This document shows positions 43,676-53,753 of a DNA stretch of 64,000 bases, piece after piece (position 1 is the stretch's first letter; the number at the start of each line of letters is the position of its first letter). The DNA lies in assembly GCF_040049295.1 (NCBI RefSeq), contig NZ_JBDZDQ010000001.1:496001-560000 (forward strand), written 5' to 3'. The notes below the pieces were generated by a model. It saw only the letters and a list, made by a program, of their open reading frames with translations. It was not told the origin of the DNA and searched no databases. Source of the DNA: Sphingomonas sp. KR3-1. GTDB taxonomy: Bacteria > Pseudomonadota > Alphaproteobacteria > Sphingomonadales > Sphingomonadaceae. The position numbers were made by a program, and so were the translations under genes.

Positions 43676-46600
43676 TCAGAACTGCTTCGACAGCCGGAGC
43701 TGCAGCGTGCCTGCCTTCTCGCCCTGGCCCGTGCGCAGGCCGGTCTCGAAGTCGAACGACCAGCCGCCGCGCAGGATGTCGAAGCGCGTGCCGATGCTCA
43801 GCTGGAGCTGCTCGCGCTTCCAGCCATTGCCCGCCAGCGCATAGGCCGCCGCACCCGGGATATCGGCATAATCGAGCCACTGCGCGTCGACATCGGCGAA
43901 CTCATGGTTCCACTCCGCGCGGACCCGCGGGGTGATCGAACCGAAGCTCACCTTCTGGCGATACTCGAAACGGGCGCCGAGCGTGCCGGTCACCGAGCGA
44001 ACATCACGCGCATCGAAGCGCAGATTGTACCGCCCTGCTCCGGTCTCCGTATAGGCGTCGAGGTTCGCATCGAGATACTCGCCGCGGCCATAGATCGACC
44101 ATTGCAGCGCACCGGTGGTGCGATCGGCACCGAGCGAGATCGCCGCCACCGTGTAGCTGCCGTCGCGGCTGCCGCGCGCCGTCGCGTCCACCGCCGCGGC
44201 AAGGCGCCGGGTGGTGAAATCGAGCTGGCCGCGGCCGATCACGCCATCGACGAACATCCCGCTGGCCGGCTCGAGGCTGGCATAGGCCGCGTAGAGCGTG
44301 CTCGTGCTGCGCACCCGCGCCGCCGTGCCGATCTCGCTGGTGTCGCTGCCATAGCCGCCGCCCACGCCGACCACCACGCCTTCGGCCAGCTTGATGTCGG
44401 CGCCGGCGCTCAGGCCCGCCGTGGTGGCCGTGACCTTGCTGCGATCGGTGGTCTTGTCGCGCGTACCGATGTCGATCGCACCGCCGGCCCAGGTCGCCAC
44501 CGAGCCTATCCGCCGAGTGCCATCGCCTCCGTCTGCATCGACCGGCTTGCCCGGTGCCGCCGCCTTGCCGCCCGGCGTGCTGCCGGCGACCACGCCGGTG
44601 CCGCTGGTCATGACGTTGCGGTCATAGCCGAGCTGGGTCGAGCGCGAGAGCGGCGAGTTCGGATCGTTGGCGAAGCGACCGATCGCAGGATCCTCGCCCG
44701 ACATGCGCATCCGCTCGGTGATCGCCAGGCCCCAATCCTTGTCGTCGGGGCGCTGCATCGGCGCCGAGCCGTCGCGCGAGGCGAGCGAGACGCCCATCGC
44801 CATGCCGGCGGTGCCGCCACCATGATGGAGCTGCTCGGTGCGGCGCATGAAGTTGGACACCTGCGCCCGGGCGAAGCGACGGGTCGCCTCGGACTGGGCA
44901 TCGCTGATCGCACCGACATTCGGATCGTTGCGCGGATCCGGGCGGGCCTGGACCGTCAGCGTCACCGTCGACGGTGCCGAGGCGCCATAGGCGTTGCTCA
45001 GCGTGTAGGTGACCACGATCGTGCCGCCGAAGCGGTTGTTCGGCGTCACGTCGAGACGGTACCCCCCGCTCGCCGCGACGATCGCCGTGCTGGCCGAATT
45101 GGCCGGCGAGACGCTCACCACGGTTGCGCCGGTGAACGGCCCGCGCTGCGCGCCGTCGGTCAGCATCACCGAGACCATCTGGCCGTCACCGGCCGTCGCG
45201 GTCTTCGGCGTCGCCACCGGGACGCTGCCGACCACGGTGATGGCAACGGTCCCCGGTGCCGAGGTGCCGCCCGGGCCGGTCGCCGTGAAGGTGAAGCTGT
45301 CGCTGCCGACATAGCCGGCGGCCGGCGTGTAGGTGGCGATATAGGGCGTGACCGGCGCCGCGACCGCACCCGGCAGCGGGCCGGCACCGCCGCTCAGCGT
45401 GACTGTGCCATGTGCCGGCTGGCTGGCGATCTGGATCGACGTGTAGACGCCGGTAACCAGCGACGAGAGGTTGATCTGGACGCTGGTGCCGGTGGTGGTG
45501 GTGCTGCCCGCAACCGTGCCGGTGCCCGGCTGGGCGGCCGGCGGCGGCGGTGTCGCGACGTTCAGCCCAACGGCCGCCTCGCTCGAGGTGCCGCCCGGAC
45601 CGGTGACGGTGTAGCCGAAGCTGTCCGCGCCGTAATAGCCGGTGGCGGGAACATAGGTGACCACGTCGCCGCTCACCGTCGCGCTGCCATGCGTCGGCGG
45701 CGTGCTGATCGTCAGCGTTGCGTGCACGCCGGTGACCGAGCTCGACAAGTCGATCGCGGTGCCGGGGCTGTTATAGGCCACCGCCACGCCGCTGCGCGCA
45801 GCGCCGACCGGAGCGGCCGGTGTCGCCACCGTCAGGTTCACCGTCGCCGGTGCGGAGGACCCGCCAGGCCCGGTCGCCGTGTAGGTGAAGCTGTCGGCAC
45901 CGTAATAGGCCGCGGCGGGCGTGTAGGTCACCACGTCTCCGGCAATCGTCACCGTGCCGTGCGACGGTGCCGTGCCGATCGCGATGCTGCTGTGGACACC
46001 CGTCACCGAGGCAGAGAGGTCGATCGCAGTCCCGCTGCTCGCATAGGGCACTGCGACACCGCTCTTGTCGGCCGCCGTGGGTGCCGGCGGCGTCGCCACC
46101 GTCAGGCTCACCGTTGCCGGCGCGGAGGTCCCGCCCGGGCCGGTCGCCGTATAGGTGAAGCTGTCCGCACCGAAATAGGTGGCAGCGGGTGTGTAGGTCA
46201 CCACGTCGCCCGCGATGCTTACCGTGCCGTGCGCCGGTGCCGTGCCGATCGCAATGCTGCCATGCACGCCGGTGATCGAGGCGGAGAGGTCGATCGCGGT
46301 GCCGGTGCTCGCATAGGGCACCGCCACGCCGGGCTTGTTCGCCGCCACAGGCGCCGCCGGGGTAGTAACGCTCAGGCTGACGGTGGCGACGTTCGACGGG
46401 CCGCCGGGCCCGGTCGCCGTGTAGGTGAAGCTGTCCGCACCGAAATAGCCGGTCGTGGGCGTGTAGGTCACCACATCCCCGGAGATGCTCGCCGTGCCGT
46501 GCGCCGGCGCGGTGCCGATCGCGATGCTCGCGTGCACGCCGGTGATCGAGGCAGACAGGTCGATCGCGGTGCCGGTGCTCGCATAGGGCACCGCCACGCC

Positions 46601-49600
46601 GGGCTTGTCCGCCGCCACCGGTGCCGCCGGCGTCGCCACCGTCAGGCTCACCGTCGCCGGTGCGGAGGTCCCGCCCGGGCCGGTCGCCGTGTAGGTGAAG
46701 CTGTCCGCACCAAAATAGGTCGCCGGATTGGGCGCGTAAGTCACCACATCGCCCGCGATGCTCACCGTGCCATGCGCCGGTGCGGTGCCGATCGCGATGC
46801 TCGCGTGCACGCCAGTGACCGAAGCCGACAGGTCGATCCCGGTGCCGGTGCTCGCATAGGGCACCGCCACGCCGGTCTTGTTCGCCGCCACCGGTGCCGC
46901 CGGCGTCGCCACCGTCAGGCTTACCGTCGCCGGTGCGGAGGTCCCGCCCGGGCCGGTCGCCGTGTAGGTGAAGCTGTCCGCGCCGTAATAGGTCGCCGGG
47001 TTCGGCGTGTAGGTCACCACGTCGCTTGCGATCGTCACCGTGCCGTGCGCCGGCGCCGTGCCGATTGCGATGCCCGAGTGCACCCCGGTGATCGAGGTCG
47101 ACAGGTCGATCGCGGTACCGGTGCTCGCATAGGGCACCGCCACGCCGGTCTTGTCGGCACTCACCGGTGCCGGCGGCGTCGCGACGTTCAGGCCCACCGT
47201 CGCCGGCGAGGACGTGCCGCCGGGGCCGGTGGCCGTGTAGGTGAAGCTGTCCACGCCGTAATAGTTGGTGGCGGGGGTATAGGTCACGACGTCGCCCGCG
47301 ATGCTCACCGTGCCGTGCGCAGGCGCGGTGCCGATCGCGATGCTGCTGTGAACGCCGGTGATCGACGTCGAGAGATCGATCCCGGTGCCGGGGCTGTTAT
47401 AGGGCACCGCCACGCCAGGCTTGGCCGCCGCGGTGGGTGCGGCAGGCGTCGCCACCGTCAGACCCACCGTCGAGACGTTCGACGTCCCGCCCGCGCCGGT
47501 CGCGGTGTAGGTGAAGCTGTCGGTGCCGAAATAGCCCGCGGTCGGCGTGTAGGTCACGACATCGCCCGCGATGCTGGTCGAGCCATGCGTCGGCGCCGTG
47601 CCGATAGCGATGCTGCTGTGAGGTCCGCCGCTGATCGAGGCCGAGAGATCGATTGCCGTGGCGGTATCATACGCCACTGCCACGCCCGGCTTGTTGGCCG
47701 TGATCGGCTTGTCGATGAAGGTGAACGCGCCCGGCGTGGGCGAGGTCTGCCCATTGACCGTGACCGTCACATTGACCGCGCCCGAGCCGGTGGCTGGCGC
47801 AGTGACGGTGAGCGAGGTCGGGCTCGCCGCGGTGACGGTGCCGGCAGCGGCACCGAAATTGACGGTGTTGTTGCCCGGCGCCGTGCTGAAGCCGGTGCCG
47901 CTGACCGTCACCACCTGGCTGACCGGGCCCGAAGGCGGCGAGACGCCGGTAACGGTCGGCACGACGACGAAGCTGTTGCCCGGCGTCGACGGGGTGGTCG
48001 GATAGCCGCTGGGCGTGAAGGCGCCCAGTGCCAGCCCGGCGCTCGAACCTGCGGTCGTGCCGGTATAGTCCAGCGTAACGGTGCAGCCGCCCGCGGGGAT
48101 GGAGAAGCCGTTGAACTGGAAATTCGCGCCCGCATCCGAGCCGCTGGCACCGCACGAGCCGCCCAGCGCCCCCCGAGTGAGCAGCGCCGACCCGCTGAGC
48201 AGCGGCGCGATGTTCGGCGAAGCCGAGGCGTTGGGGTTGGTGAAGGAGAGCGTGGCAGTGCCGGTGGCGCCGACACCCAGCGTCGACGGTGCGAAGCTCA
48301 GCGTCGCACCGATCGCGCCCGCCGCATTGACCGTGAAGCTCTGCTGCGCCTGCGTCGCCGCGTTCCAGTTCGAATCGCCGGCCTGGTTGGCGTCGAGCAC
48401 GCAGGTACCGGTCGACACGAAGGTCACCGTATTGCCCGAAAGCGCGCAGCCGGTGCTGGCACCGTCGAGCGTGAAGCTGACCGACAGTCCCGAGGATGCC
48501 GTGGCGCTAACGGTATAGGACGCGCCGCCGACACCCACACCGACCGGCGCAGTCGAGGTGAAGCTGATCGTCTGGGTGCCCTTGGCGATGGTGACGGTGG
48601 TGACCGGCGTGTCCGCGGTCACTGCCGGGCCCTGGCTGTCGGTCGCCCGCACGATGTAGCTGAAGGTGCCCGCAACCGTCGGCGTGCCCGAGACGGTGCC
48701 CGTGCTCGCATTGAGGGTGGTGCCCGGCACGAAGGCGCCGGCGCTGAGCGAATAGGTGTAGGGCGCAACACCGCCCGAGGCCGGGTTGGCCTGGCTGTAG
48801 CTGGCGCCGACCGCGAGGCCCGTAGCCGCGTTGTTGGTGATCACCAGATTGGCCGGCGTCACCGTGAAGCTGCGCACCACGTCGCTCGCCGCATTCCAGT
48901 TCGCGTCACCCGCCTGGCTGGCGGTGACCGAGCAGGTGCCGGTCGCCACCAGCGTGAGCGTGGTGCCCGAGACCGTGCAGACGCCCGTCGTGGTCGAGGC
49001 GAAGCCGACCGTCAGCGGTGAGGTCGTCGTTGCCGTCAGCGTCAGCGGCGAGGCCGAGAGCGAGGCATTGCTCAGCGCCGCAAAGGTGATCGTCTGGCTG
49101 CCCTTGGCGATCGTTCCCGAGACGGTGGCACCCGTCGCGGTCACCGGCGTGCCCTGGCTGTCGGTCGCCTGGATGGCGTAGCTGAACGCGCCCGCGGTAT
49201 TCGGCGTGCCCGAAACCGTGCCGTTCAACATGTTGAGCGAGGTGCCGGCGGGCACCGCACCCGAGGCGAGCGCATAAGTGTAGGGCGAGGTGCCGCCTGA
49301 GGCCGGGTTGGCCTGGCTGTAGCCGGTGCCGACAATGGTGGCGGAGGGCGCGGCCGGCGTCACCACCAGCGTCGCCGGCGTCACCGTGAAGCTGCGCACC
49401 ACGTCGCTCGCCGCATTCCAGTTGCTGTCGCCCGCCTGGCTGGCGGTGAGCGAGCAGGTCCCGGTGGTCAGCAGCGTCACCGAATTGCCCGAGACGGTGC
49501 AGACGCCGGTGGTCGTCGAGGCGAAGCCGACCGCGAGGCCAGAAGTGGCGCTGGCCGACAGCGTCAGCGGCGAGGCCGAGAGCGAGGCATTGCTCAGCGC

Positions 49601-52600
49601 GCCGAAGCTTATCGTCTGGGTGCCCTTGGCGATGGTGACGGTAGTGACCGGCGTGTCCGCGGTCACTGCCGGGCCCTGGCTGTCGGTCGCCCGCACGATG
49701 TAGCTGAAGGTGCCCGCAACCGTCGGCGTGCCCGAGACGGTGCCCGTGCTCCCGTTGAGGGTGGTGCCCGGCACGAAGGCGCCGGCGCTGAGCGAATAGG
49801 TGTAGGGCGCAACACCGCCCGAGGCCGGGTTGGCCTGGCTGTAGCTGGCGCCGACCGCGAGGCCCGTAGCCGCGTTGTTGGTGATCACCAGGTTGGCCGG
49901 CGTCACCGTGAAGCTGCGCACCACGTCGCTCGCCGCATTCCAGTTCGCGTCACCCGCCTGGCTGGCGGTGACCGAGCAGGTGCCCGTCGCCACCAGCGTG
50001 AGCGTGGTGCCCGAGACCGTGCAGACGCCCGTCGTGGTCGAGGCGAAGCCGACCGTCAGCGGCGAGGTCGTCGTTGCCGTCAGCGTCAGCGGCGAGGCCG
50101 AGAGCGAGGCATTGCTCAGCGCCGCAAAGGTGATCGTCTGGCTGCCCTTGGCAACCGCGACGCTATAGTTGTTGGCCACGGTGTAAGGGCCGCCGCTGCC
50201 GACCGTCGAGCTGTCGGTGGCGGTCACGGTGAAGTTGAAGGTGCCGGCCGTGGTCGGCGTCCCGGTAAGCGCGCCACCTGCAGACAGCGTGGTCCCCGTG
50301 GGGACGGTGCCGGTGGCGACATAACTGTACGTCGACGTGCCGCCGCTCGCGGTGAAGGTCTGCGAATAGCCGGTGCCGACGGTCGCGCCGGGCAGCGCGC
50401 CCGCGGCGGGGCTCATCGACAGCGTTGGCGATGCGATGGCGAGCGTCAGCGAGCCGCTCGTCTGCGTGAACGGCCCGGTGCCGAGCGAACTGTCGGTCAC
50501 GGTCGCCGTGAAGGTGAAGTTGCCGCTCGACGCCGGCGTACCGCTGATCGTGCAATCGGGATTGAGCTGCGTGCCCGAAGGCAGCGCGCCCGACGCCAGC
50601 GTGGTGCTGCACGTATAGGGCGCGCGGCCGCCGGTGGTGTTGATCTGCACGCCCGACAGCGCGATGCCGCGCGTGCCGCTGCCCGCAAGGCTGCTCGCCA
50701 GCGTCGGGTTGCTGACCGGCACCGTCACCGTTGCCGGCGCGGACGTGCCGCCGCCATTGGTCGCGGTGAAGGTGAAGCTGTCATTGCCACGGAAGCCGGT
50801 CGGCGCGGTGTAGGTCACCAAACCCGCGCTGCTGATCGACACCGAGCCGCCCTGGGCGGTCGTCGCCGAGCCGACGGCGTAGGCGGTCGGGCTGTTGGTC
50901 GCGTGGCCAGCCACGCTGAAGGTCGTGCCCGACACGTTGTACGCCACCGCCGACGCCGTGAAGCTGCTGGCGACCGGCGTGGGAGTGACCGTGAAGGTGT
51001 TGGTGTTCGAGTTCGCACTGACCAGCCCGTCCGCGTTGGTCGCGGTGGCACGGAAATTGTGCGAGGTCGCGGACAGTCCCGTCGGCTGCACCTTGGTCCA
51101 ATTGCCCGCACCGTCCGACGTGGTCGTGCCGATCGACGAGCCGTCGACATAGACGGTGACGGTCACGCTCGCGTCGGACGTGCCGGTATAGTTCGGCGTG
51201 GTCGTGCCGATGGTCGATCCGTTGGCCGGCGTAACCGCCACCGGCGCGTTCGGCGGGACGCTGAAGATGAACTGGTTGCCCGGTGCACTCGCGCTGGTAC
51301 CGCCCGAAGTCGTCACCACGACATTGACCGTGCCGGCCGCATGGCTCGGCGATACCGCGGTGATCTGCGTGGCGCTGTCGCGAACGAAACTGCCGGCCGC
51401 GGTTCCGCCGAAGCTGACGGCGGTGATGTTGTAGAAATTGGTGCCGGTGAGCACGACCGAAGTGCTGCCCGCCGTGCTGCCGGTGCTCGGGGCGAGGCTG
51501 GCGACCGTCGGCGCATCCTGCGTGATCACGAAGTTGGTGATCGCTTCGTTGGACTGCGTGTAGGCCGACGCAGTGCCGCCATTCGCGCCGGTCACCGAGC
51601 TGTCGGTGATATCGACATTGAAGCTGTAGGTGCCAGGTGTAGTCGGCGTGCCGGTCAGCGTGCAGTTGCTGTTGAGCGTGACGCCCGCCGGCAGCGCCGC
51701 CGATCCGCCGTTCAGCGCGCAGCTATAGGGCGAATTGCCGCCACTGGGCGTGACGGAATAGCCCGACAGCGCCGTACCGACTTTGGCATTGGCTCCGGTA
51801 AGCGACGCGGTGATCGTCGGGTTGCCGACGCTGACGGTGACCGTGGCCGGGCTGGAGTTGCCGCCACTATTGCTGGCGATCGCGAAGAAGGTGTCGTTGC
51901 CGCGATAGCCGACCCGGGGCGTATAGGTCGCCACGCCCGAACTGTTTATCGTCACGCTGCCGCCGCCGGTGGTGGCCGCGCTGGCGCCATAGGTCCCGCC
52001 CGAAGCATTCGAGACGGTGTAGCCGGTCGGCGAGTTCTGGACATTGCCGCCGCTGCCGACGTCGATGTTGGTCGCCGTGGTCGTGCTGGGATTGTAGGCG
52101 ACGGTCGAGCCATAGGTGAAGCTGCTGAGCGTCGGTGCCGAGGCTGCGGGCGTGCAGGTCGCCGTGATGTTGACGACACCGGAGGCGTTCACCGCGCCAC
52201 CGACCTGCGAAACCGAAATGCCTGCGGCAACCGTTCCGGCAGGAATCGTCCCGCTGTTCGACGCGCTGGTTACCGACGAGACGCTGGCGGCAGACAATGC
52301 CGTCGTCGTGCCGCCGGTCGAATAGCGCAACTGCGCGCGGATATTGTTCGATCCGGAATGCGAAGTCGCCGTGATGGTAAAGCTGATGACGTCGCCGGCC
52401 GTGAATGAATAAGTGGTGGTATCATTCGGGGCGAAATGATCCAGGCCGATATTCGCTGTTTCGGTATATGTCGTATTCGAGCGGACATATTGCAGGGTCG
52501 ACGAGGAATCGGAATCCTTTGCGGTCGTGCTCGTGACCGAGCCCGTCGTATACGTCGTCGAGTGGTTGAGCACGCCGCTGTTGACGGCATTGCAACCAGT

Positions 52601-52792
52601 CGAAGCGGCATGCACGGCGACCGGAAGTGTCGCACTGCCCATGGCGGCGACGCCTATCAGGGTCCGGAAAATCTTCGCGCTTAGCCGGAGTCGCGGCGCG
52701 GATCGAGAAGCGCTCTGCCCATCGAGATTCAGAAACGGAAGCGCAATTCGCTTCGCAGAAGCGCGAAGCGTGCGCGTCAACCCACTGTTCAC
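43676..52792 (-). CDS. giant repeat-rich autotransporter (Ig-like/cadherin-like passenger, outer-membrane beta-barrel)
   Basis: A 3038-residue surface protein. GTG start at 52792 with GGGGGAG upstream. A long N-terminal extension leads to a signal sequence ending near residue 62 (IGVAAMGSATLPVAVHA). The passenger is built of small beta modules: putative-Ig units (GTPTTPGTYSFNVDITDS, PYTYSLSAGA), two IPT/TIG-like units (SLAPSTGSTAGSTSVVLTG; GVSPPSGPVSQVVTVSGTGF), KG-Q-TI-F modules, then eight clear and two diverged cadherin-like repeats. Residues about 2760-3038 form the autotransporter barrel (GLSAGADIKLAEGVVVGVGG), ending in Phe (LRLSKQF). A secreted adhesin or matrix protein is the likely role. 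Confidence 0.92.
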   Translation of the reverse strand: MNSGLTRTLRASAKRIALPFLNLDGQSASRSAPRLRLSAKIFRTLIGVAAMGSATLPVAVHAASTGCNAVNSGVLNHSTTYTTGSVTSTTAKDSDSSSTLQYVRSNTTYTETANIGLDHFAPNDTTTYSFTAGDVISFTITATSHSGSNNIRAQLRYSTGGTTTALSAASVSSVTSASNSGTIPAGTVAAGISVSQVGGAVNASGVVNITATCTPAASAPTLSSFTYGSTVAYNPSTTTATNIDVGSGGNVQNSPTGYTVSNASGGTYGASAATTGGGSVTINSSGVATYTPRVGYRGNDTFFAIASNSGGNSSPATVTVSVGNPTITASLTGANAKVGTALSGYSVTPSGGNSPYSCALNGGSAALPAGVTLNSNCTLTGTPTTPGTYSFNVDITDSSVTGANGGTASAYTQSNEAITNFVITQDAPTVASLAPSTGSTAGSTSVVLTGTNFYNITAVSFGGTAAGSFVRDSATQITAVSPSHAAGTVNVVVTTSGGTSASAPGNQFIFSVPPNAPVAVTPANGSTIGTTTPNYTGTSDASVTVTVYVDGSSIGTTTSDGAGNWTKVQPTGLSATSHNFRATATNADGLVSANSNTNTFTVTPTPVASSFTASAVAYNVSGTTFSVAGHATNSPTAYAVGSATTAQGGSVSISSAGLVTYTAPTGFRGNDSFTFTATNGGGTSAPATVTVPVSNPTLASSLAGSGTRGIALSGVQINTTGGRAPYTCSTTLASGALPSGTQLNPDCTISGTPASSGNFTFTATVTDSSLGTGPFTQTSGSLTLAIASPTLSMSPAAGALPGATVGTGYSQTFTASGGTSTYSYVATGTVPTGTTLSAGGALTGTPTTAGTFNFTVTATDSSTVGSGGPYTVANNYSVAVAKGSQTITFAALSNASLSASPLTLTATTTSPLTVGFASTTTGVCTVSGTTLTLVATGTCSVTASQAGDANWNAASDVVRSFTVTPANLVITNNAATGLAVGASYSQANPASGGVAPYTYSLSAGAFVPGTTLNGSTGTVSGTPTVAGTFSYIVRATDSQGPAVTADTPVTTVTIAKGTQTISFGALSNASLSASPLTLSASATSGLAVGFASTTTGVCTVSGNSVTLLTTGTCSLTASQAGDSNWNAASDVVRSFTVTPATLVVTPAAPSATIVGTGYSQANPASGGTSPYTYALASGAVPAGTSLNMLNGTVSGTPNTAGAFSYAIQATDSQGTPVTATGATVSGTIAKGSQTITFAALSNASLSASPLTLTATTTSPLTVGFASTTTGVCTVSGTTLTLVATGTCSVTASQAGDANWNAASDVVRSFTVTPANLVITNNAATGLAVGASYSQANPASGGVAPYTYSLSAGAFVPGTTLNASTGTVSGTPTVAGTFSYIVRATDSQGPAVTADTPVTTVTIAKGTQTISFTSTAPVGVGVGGASYTVSATASSGLSVSFTLDGASTGCALSGNTVTFVSTGTCVLDANQAGDSNWNAATQAQQSFTVNAAGAIGATLSFAPSTLGVGATGTATLSFTNPNASASPNIAPLLSGSALLTRGALGGSCGASGSDAGANFQFNGFSIPAGGCTVTLDYTGTTAGSSAGLALGAFTPSGYPTTPSTPGNSFVVVPTVTGVSPPSGPVSQVVTVSGTGFSTAPGNNTVNFGAAAGTVTAASPTSLTVTAPATGSGAVNVTVTVNGQTSPTPGAFTFIDKPITANKPGVAVAYDTATAIDLSASISGGPHSSIAIGTAPTHGSTSIAGDVVTYTPTAGYFGTDSFTYTATGAGGTSNVSTVGLTVATPAAPTAAAKPGVAVPYNSPGTGIDLSTSITGVHSSIAIGTAPAHGTVSIAGDVVTYTPATNYYGVDSFTYTATGPGGTSSPATVGLNVATPPAPVSADKTGVAVPYASTGTAIDLSTSITGVHSGIAIGTAPAHGTVTIASDVVTYTPNPATYYGADSFTYTATGPGGTSAPATVSLTVATPAAPVAANKTGVAVPYASTGTGIDLSASVTGVHASIAIGTAPAHGTVSIAGDVVTYAPNPATYFGADSFTYTATGPGGTSAPATVSLTVATPAAPVAADKPGVAVPYASTGTAIDLSASITGVHASIAIGTAPAHGTASISGDVVTYTPTTGYFGADSFTYTATGPGGPSNVATVSLSVTTPAAPVAANKPGVAVPYASTGTAIDLSASITGVHGSIAIGTAPAHGTVSIAGDVVTYTPAATYFGADSFTYTATGPGGTSAPATVSLTVATPPAPTAADKSGVAVPYASSGTAIDLSASVTGVHSSIAIGTAPSHGTVTIAGDVVTYTPAAAYYGADSFTYTATGPGGSSAPATVNLTVATPAAPVGAARSGVAVAYNSPGTAIDLSSSVTGVHATLTISTPPTHGSATVSGDVVTYVPATGYYGADSFGYTVTGPGGTSSEAAVGLNVATPPPPAAQPGTGTVAGSTTTTGTSVQINLSSLVTGVYTSIQIASQPAHGTVTLSGGAGPLPGAVAAPVTPYIATYTPAAGYVGSDSFTFTATGPGGTSAPGTVAITVVGSVPVATPKTATAGDGQMVSVMLTDGAQRGPFTGATVVSVSPANSASTAIVAASGGYRLDVTPNNRFGGTIVVTYTLSNAYGASAPSTVTLTVQARPDPRNDPNVGAISDAQSEATRRFARAQVSNFMRRTEQLHHGGGTAGMAMGVSLASRDGSAPMQRPDDKDWGLAITERMRMSGEDPAIGRFANDPNSPLSRSTQLGYDRNVMTSGTGVVAGSTPGGKAAAPGKPVDADGGDGTRRIGSVATWAGGAIDIGTRDKTTDRSKVTATTAGLSAGADIKLAEGVVVGVGGGYGSDTSEIGTAARVRSTSTLYAAYASLEPASGMFVDGVIGRGQLDFTTRRLAAAVDATARGSRDGSYTVAAISLGADRTTGALQWSIYGRGEYLDANLDAYTETGAGRYNLRFDARDVRSVTGTLGARFEYRQKVSFGSITPRVRAEWNHEFADVDAQWLDYADIPGAAAYALAGNGWKREQLQLSIGTRFDILRGGWSFDFETGLRTGQGEKAGTLQLRLSKQF
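45545..47705 (-). repeat. tandem cadherin-like repeats inside the autotransporter (period about 270-276 bp)
   Basis: Eight consecutive 90-92-residue units share GVAVPYASTGTAIDL, SIAIGTAPAHGTVSIAGDVV and ADSFTYTATGPGGTS. DNA identity between neighbours is high, with the phrase ccgccacgcc recurring at 46321, 46591 and 46864. Copy number is prone to change by recombination. Confidence 0.9.
48571..49108 (-). repeat. 538-bp near-identical duplication in the autotransporter, copy 1
   Basis: This segment matches 49615-50152 with only a handful of visible differences, at an offset of exactly 1044 bases (348 codons). Both encode a TITFAALSNASLSASPLTL / ANLVITNNAATGLAVGASY module pair. Confidence 0.9.
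49615..50152 (-). repeat. 538-bp near-identical duplication in the autotransporter, copy 2
   Basis: Partner of the segment at 48571. A diverged module of about 500 bases lies between them. The in-frame offset means deletion or amplification between copies would keep the reading frame. Confidence 0.9.
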
Positions 52793-53115
52793 TGGACCGA
52801 ACTCCCCCGAATAGTCCGACTCGCTTCATAGCGACAATCGACCAATGAACAAGTACTTGCCTGGTTTCATATCGGGATGAAACCGTTTTGGTTCTAACTT
52901 GGCTCGCCAAAACAGAGTCATTTCGGCAGTTAAATCATAATTCTATTGCACAGCGCTTCATTGCACGCGTTTATTGTGCACTGCAGCTAGACTAGCTTGT
53001 TCCGCTATGCCGATCACGCCATCCCGCAATGATTTCACTACGTGGCGCGAGGCGGACGACCCAATTGTTGCCGTAGCTTAACGAACATCATTACTACTCA
53101 ACCGGGGAGGTACGT
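52793..53115. promoter_or_regulatory. AT-rich divergent control region of autotransporter and tail-collar genes, with inverted repeats
   Basis: About 320 bases, clearly less GC-rich than the flanks. It contains the palindrome CAAGTACTTG (52850-52859) and the 8-bp inverted repeat GGTTTCAT / ATGAAACC with 6-base spacer (52863-52884). Two direct ATTGCAC motifs and a short AGCTA / TAGCT palindrome lie further right, near 52945-53000. These look like operators for shared control of the two divergent genes. No coding frame is supported. Confidence 0.5.
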
Positions 53116-53733
53116 ATGGATCCGTATATGGGCCAAATCATGCAGGTCGGCTTCAGCTTCGCACCGAAGGGCTGGGCGACCTGTTCGGGTCAGATAATTT
53201 CCATTTCGCAGAGCACCGCGCTCTTCTCGCTCCTCGGCACCATCTATGGCGGCAATGGCCAGTCGACCTTCCAGCTGCCCAACGCCGGCGGCCGCGCCTT
53301 GATCGGCACGGGGCAGAGCCCGGGCACCTCCAACTATGCGCTCGGCCAGATTTCCGGCACCGAGAACGTCACGCTCACGACGCAGCAGATGCCGATGCAC
53401 AATCACAATGCCATCTTCGTGCCCAGCGGCGGCGTGACGCCGCAGGTCCAGGCGATGTCGGGCATCGCCTATGGCACCGAGACCGCGCAGCCGACCGATG
53501 GGTGCTTCCTGGGAACCGTGTCGGAGCCGGACACTTCGCCGCGCCTCTTCGTCCCGGCCGGGACGACGGGCGGCACCGCGGTCAACATCGGCGGCGTGAG
53601 CATGTCGGGCGCCTTTGGCGGTGCGGTCAACGTCGCCATCAATGGCGGATCGCAGCCCTTCGGCATCATGCAGCCCTATCTGGCGATCACCACGATCATC
53701 GCGATGCAGGGCATGTTCCCCTCGCGCAACTGA
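53116..53733 (+). CDS. phage tail-collar domain protein (microcystin-dependent-protein-like)
   Basis: A 205-residue protein with strong ribosome site GGGGAGG 5 bases before the ATG. The N-terminal tail-collar fold is clear: YMGQIMQVGFSFAPKGWATC, FSLLGTIYGGNGQSTFQLPN and GRALIGTGQ. After MPMHNHNA comes a Gly/Thr/Val-rich beta region. The C-terminus IMQPYLAITTIIAMQGMFPSRN is the family hallmark. Such genes also occur outside prophages, often in small sets with a DUF6916-like and a GNAT gene, as here. Function unknown; no secretion signal seen. Confidence 0.88.
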   Translation: MDPYMGQIMQVGFSFAPKGWATCSGQIISISQSTALFSLLGTIYGGNGQSTFQLPNAGGRALIGTGQSPGTSNYALGQISGTENVTLTTQQMPMHNHNAIFVPSGGVTPQVQAMSGIAYGTETAQPTDGCFLGTVSEPDTSPRLFVPAGTTGGTAVNIGGVSMSGAFGGAVNVAINGGSQPFGIMQPYLAITTIIAMQGMFPSRN

Positions 53734-53753
53734 TCCGTCGCCATCGACAGGAC

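Noticed and set aside
43364..49021. An 1885-codon open frame on the plus strand opposite the autotransporter
   Set aside because: It is a mirror of a repetitive GC-rich gene: Arg/Ala/His-rich low-complexity translation, no ribosome site, no domain. The minus-strand frame has a signal peptide, known repeat folds and a barrel.
45545..50152. CRISPR array or satellite DNA
   Set aside because: The repeats are about 270 bp or longer, in frame and encode known beta modules inside one gene; no short repeat/spacer pattern.
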